From: [Phialemoniopsis] sp. UDSM-2020
Lineage: Eukaryota > Ascomycota > Sordariomycetes > Thyridiales > Thyridiaceae
Assembly (NCBI GenBank): GCA_018873225.1
Contig: JAEILZ010000001.1
Span: 1,984,001-2,048,000, forward strand
Length of the DNA stretch: 64,000 nt
Direction: 5' to 3'
Shown: positions 23,597 to 34,951 of the stretch, piece by piece
How positions within the stretch are numbered: the stretch's first letter is position 1
How the letters are laid out: every line of letters begins with the position of its first letter
The notes under the pieces: model-generated
The model's input: only the letters and a program-made list of their open reading frames with translations
Told to the model about the DNA's origin: nothing
Database searches by the model: none
Made by a program: the position numbers and the translations under genes

Positions 23597-24263
23597 ATGG
23601 TTCAGCTAGTCGAGGTTGAGGACGAGCACTTCCAGCAGCCCCAGGCGGGTCTGGACGAGGACGAGGGAGACTACACTGATACTGGTATGTTGTCAACCCG
23701 CGAATTCTTTTCACATTCGATGCATCGGCACCAATCGCCTCCAAGACCATGGGGGCTCTAGAATTGCCTTGAATGCGACACTCCTATTTCTCAATGCCTA
23801 CTTGCTCGACTCCCAATTCACAGATCTTGAGAGCACCTAAAGAAAGCTAACACCCCGTCTTCCCGCCCACACAGACAGCGAGATCTCCAACGACTCGGAC
23901 TACGACCCTTTGGACGAGACCTTTGCCGAGCGCCTCTACGCCCTGCGCGACATCATCCCGCCCACCGTCCGCGGCTGGATCTCGGGCAAGGTCCAGACGA
24001 CCTCGCGCGTCCTCAAGACGGGCCTCTTCTTCATCGGCCGCTCCACCTGGACCCTCGCCGTCTCGGCCATGCTCATCGGCGTGCCCTTTGCCCTGTCCTT
24101 CGCCGAGGAGCAAAACATCATCGCCATGGAACAGGAGGCGCGCATGCGCGAGGCCGGCAGCGAGATGCTGACGGCCGGCGAGAAGGTCGAGGGCGGCGAC
24201 ACGGCGGCCCAGGTCGGCGCTGCGCTCGGTGGCGGCGCGGCCACGGCACGGCCGGCTTTGTAA
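23597..24263 (+). CDS. tom22: mitochondrial import receptor subunit Tom22
   Basis: Tom22 is the central receptor and organiser of the TOM complex in the outer mitochondrial membrane. Exons 23597-23684 and 23875-24263 join in phase to give 158 aa, a typical length. The N-terminal cytosolic domain is very acidic (VEVEDEHF, DEDEGDYTDTDSE), as needed to bind presequences. The segment DETFAERLYALRDIIPP is conserved in fungal Tom22. One membrane span follows, at about residues 82-104 (TGLFFIGRSTWTLAVSAML, then IGVPFALSF). The short intermembrane-space tail is Ala/Gly-rich. The gene converges on FZO1, another outer-membrane protein gene. Confidence 0.94.
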
Positions 24264-25115
24264 GATGGGAGGGCAATGGGAATGTGCGTGTAACAAAATG
24301 GGAGGAAAGGTCCTTTGACTGGGATTTCCAGGTCAGGAAAGGCGAAAGAGACAGAGGTGGAAGGACAATGGGAAACATGAGAACGATGAACTCCCGATAT
24401 TGAGAAAGCGCTTTTGTTTCCTCGATACTGTACTGTACACTATGCATATGATGGGCCGGTGCATATGCCCATAGGTCCTCAGATTCTGGGGGGGACCGAC
24501 ACCTTTCTCTCGATTTGTATTATACGACGTTGACATACGAAATGTTAATTATAGAGTGAACCATCTTGAAAGCATCAGAGCCATTGGGCATGAATTTCCC
24601 CTGATCCCTATGCCTGACTTCGTCTGCTTCTTGGACTTCGTCACTGTTCCTACAGCCACGATGAAGAGACCTTTTGATACCTACCCAACTCGTGCCTCGG
24701 GCGCGATGACCGTGTGATTATCAACTCCAGTCAGAAACATCTACAGCATTGCATCATGTCATCTCACTGTTTCAGATGTGGAAGTGTTTCGATTAGCATA
24801 AATCATATTCATAAGGAGAGGAGGTTGATCCCTCTTTGTTCTATCTGAGAGTAGCGGGTGCCGAACAAATACATATACAGCTTGCCCAACAAGTAGGCAA
24901 AGTCGTCCTCCAGGAGGTGAATGAAGAGAGAGCGAGAAGAGCAAGGTGACAAGCCACTGCTTATTTTCTCTGTTGCCTTTTTGTCACAGACGGATATCCC
25001 AATTCAAAACCAGACAGACCACGAGTAACTCCAAGCTCAGATTAATGGGGGAATTGAGTGAAAGAAGTAGGGGATAGGGGTGAATAGAGCATTGAGCAAA
25101 CACTGCGGTCACAAT
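24264..25115. other. convergent 3' flanks of TOM22 and FZO1
   Basis: An 852-bp AT-richer spacer between convergent genes. Only short ORFs without signatures occur here. Confidence 0.55.
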
Positions 25116-27866
25116 CTAGTGCATCGCGCCAGGCGGGTGTCCGTCGAGGTCGATGCCCTCGACGGTAGTCCTCTGGTGCGCGCTGTCTCTGATCAAGTTG
25201 CCAAAGTACTTGAGCGCGACGTCGCTCTCGGCGCGCACCTTCAGCGTCTCCTCGCGCTGCTTGCCGAGCTGCTCGACCGACCGCTGCAGGCCCTCGCGCA
25301 GCGAGTCGGCCGGGAAGCGCAGCACCTTGCGCACGGAGCCCGCGATGCGGCTCGAGTTGGCGTGCACGTAGTCGATAGCCGTCAACTGCGACGAGATCTT
25401 GGTCGACAGGCGCTGCGGCAGCGACTGCGGGATCTGGTTCAGCACGTATCCCGCGGCGGCGACGAGGCTGACGACGATGGCCGGCACGATGAGGCGCCGG
25501 AGATTATCGTTGCCCACGACGCGCGCGGCGCTGAGGGCGTGGTCCATCCAGCCGTACCCGCCGATCAGACGGCCGCCGACGGCGGTGGCGACGGTCAGGG
25601 CCATGCCGGTGCCTGCCACCTTCTCCTGGCGCTGGATTAGACTGTTCCAGTCGAGGAAATCCCAGACCTCGGTGGGGATGTCGATCTGCCGGGTGAGAGC
25701 ATCGCGTCGGCGACGGAACATGACGTCAGGTCGGAAGTTGAGGTTGTTGTACTCATCGCCAAGATGCAGGATGCCGAGCTGCTTGATGGCATTGACACCC
25801 GCGACCGTCTTGGACCGCGCGCTCTCCTCACATTCAGTGACTGATGCCGCGATCTGAGACAGCATTGCCTCCTTGACTTCTTCCGCATATTGGAAAGCGC
25901 TGAGCAGGCCCGGGTACGGCACATCGAGGAATGTCGGATCGCTGGCGTGCGCGATCGAGAAGTTAATGATAGCCCTGCTCTGGTTGTAAACATCGTTGCA
26001 GGTGTCCTCGATGACCTTTTCGGTCTCGGCGCTGATCTCGTCCTTCGCCTTCTTATTTGATTCAAGAGCGGGTTCAATTTCTCGCAGTTCCTTGGTTACA
26101 CGATCAATCTCTGCCTGCGCAACCTCGGCATTGACCGTGGCGAGCGAGTTGACGTCGTTCAGAATGTTCATCAGATAATTCTTGGCCGGCGCCAACTTGG
26201 ACCGCGCTCGCTTCTCGAGCACGAATCTCCTGAGCGACTGCTCTAGAGCTTCGAAATCTCGAACCTTCTCCTTGTCCTTCCCTTTGCCCTTGGGGTCGTC
26301 GCTTGGGTCGTCACCGCCGCCGCCGCCACTTGAGCTACCGCTGCCATCGCCACCGGGACCACCAGGCGGAGGTGCAGTGGGAACGGCGTTGCTTGATACA
26401 AAGTGAACGAGCTCGGATGCTTCCTTGTGTGTTCGAGGACTCAAGCCCTGAACTTGATCCAGAATCATCTTCTGGCAGCGCTCTTGATCTCTTATCGTGT
26501 CAAAGCCATTCACGACAATGAAAAGGTAGGCCTTCTCTGCGGCTGCTGCCCAGAGGAATTCTTTGGCCGTCATCGTAAAGTGATTTGCTGCAGAGACAAC
26601 AAAGACGACGACATCAATCTCCTCTTGTCGTGCGAAGACTGCCGTTGTCTTGGTCGTGTCCGAATTAAGTCCAGGTGCGTCGATGAGAGCAATGTCGACA
26701 ACACCGTTGTTCAGCAAAGACTCGTCGATAGTCCTGACATCCTTGACATAGACTTTGCATTGGGTATAGGTGGTGTTGTCGATGACTAGCTTCTCGAGCT
26801 CCTGTATCGAGTATACATCGTAGGTCGTCTCGTTATTCCGGTCGTATATAGTGTCCTTGTGAACAGCGTGAACCTCTTCGATACCGCTGTTCTCGCTGGC
26901 ATCCAGGACCTCACAGAAGATGCTGGTGCAGGGCTGCTGGTCCTCGGGAAGGATCTTGCGGCGTAGAAGTGCGTTGCAAAAGGTGGATTTGCCAGCATTC
27001 AGATCTCCGGTCACAAGCACCTTGCTGGACGTGTCTTCGATACGCTCCCTGAGTGCTAGGAGGTGCTTGATACTCGAGCTGATCTTTCCATCGAGCAGGG
27101 CAGCAATCGAGTTCTTCTCGAGCGAGTGCACCAACTCCGTCTGGTGTAGTGCGCCGAGTTTCAGATCCAGTTTCAATATAGAGAATTCTTGCGCAAGTTG
27201 AGGAGTGACGAGTCGAGGCTCGGCGGTGGTTCGCTTCTCAGCATTGCGGCTTGATTCCGCTTCAGCCTGGTCTTCGAAGGATGTCATGGATCTCCGTAGC
27301 GCGCGAGGATGAGGGGCTGAAGTGCTAGGTAGGTCCTCCAGCATAGAGTGTGTGTGCTGGAAGCCAGGGCGAGAGGATGGTCGTTGAGGTGCAGCATCGT
27401 CGGCCCTCTGTACGGTGGGATAATGGGCAGGCCATGTGGCATTCTTTTCCTGGAGGCCCTTGAGAAGCTCGACAACTCGGTTTATTGACCGTCCAAGGGC
27501 AACGCGGTGCTGGTTATACCATAGCTGGTGTACTGCGCCAGCTTGCGCGTGGTGGGTGCCATTGGTCTGAGAGCTAGATCCGAGAGGCCGGTCCGCTTGT
27601 GTTGCAGAGTCCCAAGCTGGAGAGCCGGGGATCAGCGCGCTTGCTTCGTCATCGGCGATACTGCCATAACCAGAATCTTTCTCGCCTAGCATCGCTTGCA
27701 GGTGCGCAGCATGTTGGGAGGTCGAGCCGGAACCCACGGTCATGTAGCCAGGCTTGGCATAGGTTTGGTCGCCACGGTCGTCGCGATGATGCTCATCTTC
27801 GTCGTCGCCACCCGCCGAGCGGTTGGGAGACTTTCCCTTGCTCGAAAAATACTCTTGGCTCATCAC
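25116..27866 (-). CDS. fzo1: mitofusin, transmembrane GTPase Fzo1
   Basis: Fzo1 is a dynamin-family GTPase that tethers and fuses mitochondrial outer membranes. A single uninterrupted exon encodes 916 aa, of the size usual for fungal mitofusins. The N-terminal 180 residues are mostly polar. The GTPase has G1 GDLNAGKST at about 287-295 (K293), G2 around PCTSIF, G3 DAPGLNSD near 395 and G4 NGFD. A glycine- and serine-rich insert with an acidic-basic patch (GGGGGDDPSDDPKGKGKDKE) follows the GTPase. Two hydrophobic segments near 745-770 and 785-810 are separated by a short loop, which gives the U-shaped topology of the family. The C-terminal part is a coiled-coil heptad region. Two ATGs open the frame (27866 and 27863); either could start translation. 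Confidence 0.95.
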   Translation of the reverse strand: MMSQEYFSSKGKSPNRSAGGDDEDEHHRDDRGDQTYAKPGYMTVGSGSTSQHAAHLQAMLGEKDSGYGSIADDEASALIPGSPAWDSATQADRPLGSSSQTNGTHHAQAGAVHQLWYNQHRVALGRSINRVVELLKGLQEKNATWPAHYPTVQRADDAAPQRPSSRPGFQHTHSMLEDLPSTSAPHPRALRRSMTSFEDQAEAESSRNAEKRTTAEPRLVTPQLAQEFSILKLDLKLGALHQTELVHSLEKNSIAALLDGKISSSIKHLLALRERIEDTSSKVLVTGDLNAGKSTFCNALLRRKILPEDQQPCTSIFCEVLDASENSGIEEVHAVHKDTIYDRNNETTYDVYSIQELEKLVIDNTTYTQCKVYVKDVRTIDESLLNNGVVDIALIDAPGLNSDTTKTTAVFARQEEIDVVVFVVSAANHFTMTAKEFLWAAAAEKAYLFIVVNGFDTIRDQERCQKMILDQVQGLSPRTHKEASELVHFVSSNAVPTAPPPGGPGGDGSGSSSGGGGGDDPSDDPKGKGKDKEKVRDFEALEQSLRRFVLEKRARSKLAPAKNYLMNILNDVNSLATVNAEVAQAEIDRVTKELREIEPALESNKKAKDEISAETEKVIEDTCNDVYNQSRAIINFSIAHASDPTFLDVPYPGLLSAFQYAEEVKEAMLSQIAASVTECEESARSKTVAGVNAIKQLGILHLGDEYNNLNFRPDVMFRRRRDALTRQIDIPTEVWDFLDWNSLIQRQEKVAGTGMALTVATAVGGRLIGGYGWMDHALSAARVVGNDNLRRLIVPAIVVSLVAAAGYVLNQIPQSLPQRLSTKISSQLTAIDYVHANSSRIAGSVRKVLRFPADSLREGLQRSVEQLGKQREETLKVRAESDVALKYFGNLIRDSAHQRTTVEGIDLDGHPPGAMH

Positions 27867-28658
27867 TGCGCCGTCTCTCGATCCATTCGACCCGCGATGG
27901 GGGAGTTGACAGTTGACGAGAAGAGAAAAGTCGATTTAGGGAAGCATGTGTCGGATTTGATCGGGGGAAGGATGGTGTTATTTTTTTGGGGCGGACCAGT
28001 CCTTACCAAGCAAGTAATTAGAGGTGCAACGGGAATTATTTCATCAATGTTCGCATGATCCAGAGCAAGAGCGGCAAATTTCCCCATAATTTGGCGCACA
28101 TGCTGATTGGCCCGGGCCGTGGGTGGCATGTTTTTGGTTACACTTACAGCGGACCTAGCGATAGTCTAGTATGTCACCGCCCTGTGGAAGTGCTGTAATT
28201 GAGCGCAAGCATGTGCTTGACAGGCGTGCTGTTGAATCAACAAACATTGAATCACCCCTCTGTGTTGACCTAATGCGTGGGAAGCTGATCATTTTGTAAA
28301 AGCTTGTAGCTAGACAGATGCTCTTCTTATTATTCTCGAATTTCATTATGAGCATAGATTAGAGGTTTTGAAATGTGCTCCACTGACTTTCTGCCCTGCC
28401 TTGGAGTTGAGGTTACTTTATCTGGATGCACCACTGACCGAGACCAGCGAAGGCTCCACGGTCCCACTCAAGCCGCCAAGACTGCGTGGTTACGTAGGTA
28501 CTTCGTACCTCACCTGCGACCCCATCGCCGTAGCAATTCCTGGCCCAGCCTAGTCATCCATGTCTGTCCAGGCACAAACATAACCTCCCACTCTCTACCA
28601 GACCCCCTCCAAACGTATCAGTTCCTAGCGATCGCGACTTGCGATCGCACAAATCATC
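27867..28658. other. divergent promoter region of FZO1 and VPS2
   Basis: A 792-bp spacer between divergently transcribed genes. Both promoters must lie here. The half nearer VPS2 is C-rich and ATG-poor just before the start. I see no gene. Confidence 0.55.
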
Positions 28659-29612
28659 ATGAATGTAGGTTGTGGCCCCCGAGATGTCGCAGGCCCTTCC
28701 GCGCGCAGGCTCATCGCCAAGCTGACCTTTATGAACGCAGATCCTCGAATGGGCTTTCGGCAAGCGCATCACGCCCGCCGAGCGGTTGCGGAAGAATCAG
28801 CGGCTTCTGGACAAGGCCATTCGCGAGCTTGATCAACAGAGGGTCAAACTCGAGAAGCAGGAGAAGACCCTGGTGGGCCAAATCAAACAGAGTGCGCAGA
28901 AGGGCCAGATGGGCGCTTGCAAGATCCAGGCAAAGGATCTTGTTCGCACGAGGAGGTATGCACGGGTTGCATCTGAGCTATATCTACGACGCCTGACTGA
29001 CACTGATTTTCCTTCTAGATATGTTGAGAAGTTCTACGGCATGCGAAGCCAATTGCAAAAGATCTCTCTCCGACTTCAGGTACGCCACCCTCGCGCCGCA
29101 TGAACCCGATCATTTTGCAAGAGGCGATAAGACTCGCTTACTGACGCACTCTACCAGACATATCGCACGAACGAGCAAATGATGCAGGCAATGAAAGGCG
29201 CGACGACAGCACTTGCTGGGATGAACAAGACAATGAACCTGCCCTCTCTGCAGCGCATTGCTATGGAGTTTGAGAGGGAGAACGACATCATGGAGCAACG
29301 GCAGGAGATGATGGACGACGCCATTGACGATGCGATGGATGTCGAAGTGGAGGAGGAGGGCGATGAGGTCGTCGAACAGGTCCTGGAAGAAATTGGCGTG
29401 GACCTGAACCAGGCTGTAGGTCAATTCCCCGACAAGTACAGTGAATACATGCTAACAGTTCTGGGCGTATACAGCTTGGAGAAACACCCCAAGGGCTCCA
29501 GTCGCAACATGTTGCCGAAGGAAAGATCGCACAGGCCGTTGGTGGCGGCGGCGGTGGCGGTGACCCAGGCGATGATGATTTACAGGCGCGCCTTGATAGT
29601 CTGCGCCGGTGA
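28659..29612 (+). CDS. vps2: ESCRT-III subunit Vps2 (Did4/CHMP2)
   Basis: Vps2 is a core ESCRT-III filament subunit that acts with Vps24 and recruits the AAA ATPase Vps4 in endosomal sorting and membrane scission. Exons 28659-28664, 28741-28955, 29019-29079, 29158-29415 and 29475-29612 join in phase to give 225 aa. The first exon encodes only Met-Asn, so a gene finder can easily miss it. The Snf7-like core is basic at the start (LEWAFGKRITPAERLRKNQR, KQEKTLVGQIK), then acidic (DDAIDDAMDVEVEEEGDE). The C terminus shows a MIM1 motif for the Vps4 MIT domain, DLQARLDSLRR, directly before the stop. A Gly6 run precedes it. Intron 4 contains a branch point followed at once by AG; the real acceptor is the later one at 29473-29474. 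Confidence 0.94.
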
Positions 29613-30814
29613 TCGCATCAAGGGCAGCCTTCGGCACGGGTCAGAGGGAGATAGATCACTTGCGCCACGATACCTACCTAGCTTTGTCTTGAAGAAATGG
29701 AAGCCAGTCTTGCTTGTTTTGTTCTTGTGTCACACCCTTGCTGTTTCGTACAGTGCCTCCTAAATATATCTTGTTGCCTGCATTTGTCCTCCAGCAACGC
29801 GGAGGAACGGATTTCTCATTCGATAGCTCCTAGGCCAGTGGGACTGGAGGGACGCGCGGAGTGTCATAGGCGCCCAGATGGGGAGGGTGCCCTCAAGTCA
29901 CTCTTGGACCAACAACATTGAACCTACATGAATAATATTGATTGGCAGTGGTGGTGCAGGTAGGGGAGTGAAGCATTGTTCGGCAGAGATAGTCCCACTG
30001 CCACAGCCTGATTGAGTAAAAAAGCAAGAAGATAGCCCTGCCATTCCGTCATAGACTGCAGAATATAGAATAGTCGCTATTATTGTACATTATTCAAGAA
30101 CTGGTCTAATTGTAGTAGTGAAGTCGTTTTACTAGAGAGAGACTGGAGAGAACGGACGGGGTGCCCCGGTCCAGTTCGACTCAAAGTGGTTGCCCCCAGC
30201 TGGCGAATTACATCATCCCAGCCAGTCACAAGACTCCCCGCCTTCCAAGGTTCGTGCCAGGGACCTGCCCGCCAGCCCGCAGTGCCCGCCGCCCGCTGCA
30301 CACAAGCAACAAGCAATTGAGGCACCCACACCAGCTCCCCCAAAGACCCCCCCTTCTGGCGGCTCCGCCCTTCCATTTCAGCCAACCTTGGCCCCTCAAG
30401 TGCTACCCATCAATACCATTTGATCCATCCATCGCACCTCGACCTAAACGTGGGGCCCTGTCGCTGCGCCTACTTGTCTTTCCCATCTCCTCAACGGCGA
30501 CCCAAACTCGACAATACCCATTCCCACAATCCCCTGCTTTCCGGTTGTCTTAACCCCAGCAAACCTTCTCGAGCCATCGCTCAAATCATCCTGGCCGATT
30601 GTCCGACGGCGCGTGATCTGCCTGCAAGTCTGGTTCTCCGGAACCTTAACCCCTCGAGTCTATCTCGTAGTGCCCTGCTACCGCACGTCATCATCCCGCC
30701 TAGAGGGACTCGACACATCAAAACAACACGACTCCCTCGAACCCTTCTACCGCAAGCACCCTGGCAGGAAGCAAGCGCCGCAGTCTCTCCTCCTCAGGGG
30801 GTCTGCTGAATAGA
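29613..30814. other. intergenic region and leader of PTC1
   Basis: About 1.2 kb. The first part is the VPS2 3' flank. From about 30180 to 30814 the + strand is C-rich and ATG-poor, as expected for the promoter and a long 5' leader of PTC1. Short ORFs here have no family signature. Confidence 0.5.
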
Positions 30815-32666
30815 ATGTTCGGCGGAGGCTCCAACTCGGCTTCGAAATCTGAGAGCACGTCTCCGGAACCCAAGGAGAAGGCGGGTGCTGGTGGCAGCGA
30901 AGACTCCTCTCCCGACTCCAAGAATGAGGGCACCTCGCCTACTCCCATCAAGGCCACCGACCAACCCCCCAGTGGTGAGAAGCGCAGCGGCAACGGCAGT
31001 CCCCCGACTTTCGGTGGCTCCGCCGAGCAGAAGAAGCGTCGCAGCAGTGGTGTAAGCAGCAAGGCCAGCAGCCTGCTTGCTAGCGCCAAGAACACGCTCA
31101 ACTTTGCCCAGGTCGGCGGACGCGGCAATAGTGATGCCTCCTCCTTGCAGACTCCCCTGCAGAAGCTCGGGAAACAAGATCCCGCCCTTGCCGTGCCTCA
31201 AGGGCAACACAATAACTCCGCCGGCGAATCCCTGCCTGGTCCGAGGAGCACGTTCCGCGTCGGCGTCTGGGAAGACCGCAACAAGAAATGCCGTCGTACG
31301 ATGGAGGACACCCATGCTTTCCTCTACAACTTTCTACATACTCCGGCTCCGGCCCTGAGCGCCGACAACAGGAGTCAGAAGACCAAGTCGACTGACTCGG
31401 CAACCGACTTACAGGCCGGCGAAGACATGGTTGAAACGGACAATGGCTATTTCGCTATCTTTGATGGTCATGCTGGAACGTTTGCTGCCGACTGGTGTGG
31501 GAAGAAACTCCACTTGATCTTGGAAGAAGTCATCAGGAAAAATCCAAATGCACCTATTCCCGAACTGCTCGATCAGACCTTTACCACCGTCGACAATCAA
31601 CTGGAGAAGCTACCGCTGAAGAATAGCGGTTGCACTGCTGCTATCGCCGTTCTTCGCTGGGAGGATAGAGTCCCGAGCAACCAGTCTGCCACGGGATCGC
31701 AAGCTATCGCACCCGCTACAGCTGCAGCCGCCAAGGCCGTCGACGATAGCTCAAAGTCGGAGGACAAGTCGGATGCCGAGACGACGCATGCCAAGCTCAG
31801 GAGTAGTGCTTCAAGGCAAAGAGTTCTCTATACTGCCAACGTCGGCGATGCCCGCATCATCCTGTGCCGGTCCGGCAAGGCCCTACGTCTGTCCTACGAC
31901 CACAAGGGCAGCGACGAAAACGAGGGAAGGCGTATCGCGAATGCTGGTGGCCTTATCCTGAACAACCGTGTGAACGGCGTCTTGGCTGTGACAAGGGCTC
32001 TTGGCGATACCTATATGAAGGATCTCGTCACTGGACACCCCTATACCACAGAGACTGTCATTCAACCCGAAATCGATGAGTTCATGATCATTGCCTGTGA
32101 TGGGGTAAGTCTTTAATACATTTCCTCAATTGTCTATAACTTGATGCTAATGCTGCTACTAGCTTTGGGATGTTTGCACCGATCAGGAAGCTGTCGACCT
32201 TGTGCGCAATGTCCACGATCCTCACGCCGCTGCCAAGTTGCTCGTCGACCATGCTCTTCAGCATTTTAGCACCGACAACTTGTCCTGCATGATTGTCAGG
32301 TTCGACAAGGACGCCCTCTTGGAGAGCCAAAAGAGCAAGGACAATCCGATCGGCGTGGAGGGTGATCAGACCGACTCTGCCGGCAAGCCTAGCGAGGCTG
32401 AGAAAATAGTCAGCTCGACCAAGCAGAAGATTGCGGATGGCAGCACCCCTGCTGTCGGAGTGTCAGCCAGCAATAGTGGCCGTGGCCATGATCCTGTCGC
32501 TGTTGACGGCGAGGAAACTGCGTTCAACCCAACCCCTATCGAGGGGTCTGTGGAAGAGGAGGAGCCAAATGCTTTGGGCGGTGACTCGCCAGAAGTAACC
32601 CCTGGGCCTGCTACTCCCGTCGCCGAAGCTCCCACCACCTCCGAGCAGACCGAATCCAAGTCGTAA
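30815..32666 (+). CDS. ptc1: protein phosphatase 2C, Ptc1-like
   Basis: This is a metal-dependent Ser/Thr phosphatase (PPM/PP2C). Exons 30815-32104 and 32163-32666 join in phase to give 597 aa. The catalytic domain covers roughly 148-520 and shows [35 protein letters not shown] (D217, G218), [45 protein letters not shown] (D429) and [11 protein letters not shown]. The wording of these motifs fits the Ptc1 branch, which in yeast dampens the HOG and cell-wall MAP-kinase pathways and acts in organelle inheritance. The protein is about twice as long as yeast Ptc1, owing to a Ser/Pro-rich N-terminal region (about 145 aa) and a disordered acidic C-terminal tail. There is an insert between LRWED and [11 protein letters not shown]. 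The intron splits the conserved CDG/LWD motif. Confidence 0.92.
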
Positions 32667-34951
32667 CATGTGATTACCCCACGGTTGCGGTGGCAACACG
32701 AGCGACGTTGAGTTGGAGGAATAGGGGGAGAGGGACACAAACTTGGCAGTGCCAGTACGGCACTGATAAGTTGGAACCGCCCCTATCTTATTTCCCGTTT
32801 GATGGTGCACGGGACTTTGGCTGGCGTACGAGCGTCAGGATTTGGTGATTGTAGGGGACTTTACACGGAGTGCTTGTCGGCGTTGGTGAAAGACACATCG
32901 ATATGGATTTATACCGAACGGAGGAGGAAAGCGTGTTAGCTCAGTAGCGGTCCGGAAAGCTGGCAAAGATGTTTTTAACAGTGGCACTAGCATCTCTACA
33001 AGGCACTCAGGCTGGAGAATCCATTTTCAAACTCGAATAGTGTTTCTGCCCACTCCGTAAATTCCTATTCAAAGACAACGAAGCTTGATAAACATTGTCT
33101 TTTAGTGTAAGCCAACTTCGCTTGACATGAACTCTATCTTGTGCTAGAATACGAGCTTGAAGCAACGCTTTGAATCTAGCAAGGATTCTTGTCCTTAGTT
33201 CATATGTAAACACTGTCCTTGCGGGCACAGACGACTGCGTTGATGTAATTTGTAGTTCCCACGTGGCCAGCAGCTACACTAGAACTCATCAGAAGATACC
33301 TAGTCCTCTTCATGCAGGCCGAGTCTGATCACACATCATTGTTTGGAACGAAGGCGAGTATTCACAAAAAGGGGTCAAAGCGGGCAGACGATCAGGTGGG
33401 GGGCACTACCTTGTTATGTACGTGTGGTGTATGCATGACCAGCAGCATAATCAGGCCCTAGCTGTATCTGGGCCGCTGGACTGCATCAAAAGTCTGTGAG
33501 GTCGCATTGCTTTTTGGTCTCAAGAATCCTGTTGGTCGCTTGTTTCGTTTCAACGGACGGACTGAAATGGTGGAGAAGCGCTCTAGTCAAGAGCTACGTT
33601 TCGCAGCGATGGGTCCGTGGATCTTGTATGGATGTATGCTTCAATGTTCTCAAATGATCATCCATTGTACATATAGATATATCTACATACCAAGCACAGC
33701 CCTTTGTTTGTTGATGGCCTCGTTATGGTGATCGTGCTTATCGAGCTAGAGGCTCGCCACAGTCGGCCGGATACGAAAGAAGCAAATTCCAGGCGCACCG
33801 AGGGCTTGGGCCCGAAGTTTCTAAAGCGATTGAAGCAAGGGAGGAATGCATTCATGGTGTACAGACAAGGCAGATGAAGCACATGGTTCCCAGCCGGCAA
33901 GCGAAATGGGTCTGAAGCAGTCCGTCGAGGAATGCGACTCTACGAGAGTAGACGCGAGACTTTTCGGCTGCGGATATGATTGCTATCCAGTGATGGTAGG
34001 TTAAGGTACTGGCTCTGCCCTGAGATCCGGTCGGCGCCAATTCTGCAACACCCTAGTCGATGCCATGATCGTCAAGAGTTCATTTGGAGACCCAGTTCCA
34101 ATTCCAACTCAGCTGGCGAGGTCGCTCACATTCTGCGTCCTAGCGTTAGTACGGAGAATGGTATGTAAAGTGACGGAGAGTAGACCGTATGAGCAAAAGC
34201 TGGAGACGCGGTACCTGGGACCGACCCTGACCAGGGAGCCCCTGCAAGCGCTGTCTTCTTTCCCCCCAAAAGCGGACCAGAAAATAAAATAATCGCCAGG
34301 GCTTCTTCTCTCGTGGATAGATTGATTGATTGATGTGACATCCCTTCCCATAGGCGTCCCCATACCTATCTTATCCCTCTCGCTCCCTCCCCTTTCCCTT
34401 CGCAGTGCCGTACCAGTCCTGTCCTGTCCCGTGCCGACAATTCGTTGTCTCTAAGCCTTTTGTTTCGGCTTCGTTTCTCTTTCAATACTTTTTCTTGTGT
34501 ATTTTCCCTTTTTGTATCTTATTCCCCAGGATCTCGCGTGGTGCAGCTAGCGTAGATGCTGCTGTTGCTGCCAGGTACTGTGTAGATACGCGCAATCCTC
34601 CTCCCTATTTTCAGCCCACGTCTGTCGACAAATCCTCCCTCTCCTTGCAACCCGCCAGCTCCAATGTGCGACCTTCGGAGCACGGTACTTCGATAAATAT
34701 CTTCGGGCAGTCTGCTACTCGTTTGCTCGACACAAATCTCCATGTTTGTTACGCCCTCCCGAGCTCCCCGGCCCGTCATTGGCTCTTGTCTCGGCGGTAC
34801 CTGAGCCTTACCCCTGAGCTGCTCTGCCGTCGTCAAATCCACACCCACGATCTTTACCCGCCCGAAAGAAATAATTACCCGAGCCCTCGAACCCGAACCT
34901 TAAAATCGCCAATACACACAATTACAGAAAAAGCCCCAGGGGCAGGCAGAC
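32667..34951. other. intergenic region between PTC1 and the ADF-H gene
   Basis: About 2.3 kb. The first 1.6 kb is mixed sequence with only short ORFs and no signature. From about 34350 the + strand becomes pyrimidine-rich and is probably the promoter and long leader of the downstream gene. An open frame over this leader (34405-35061) reads across the true start in another frame and is not supported. Confidence 0.5.
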
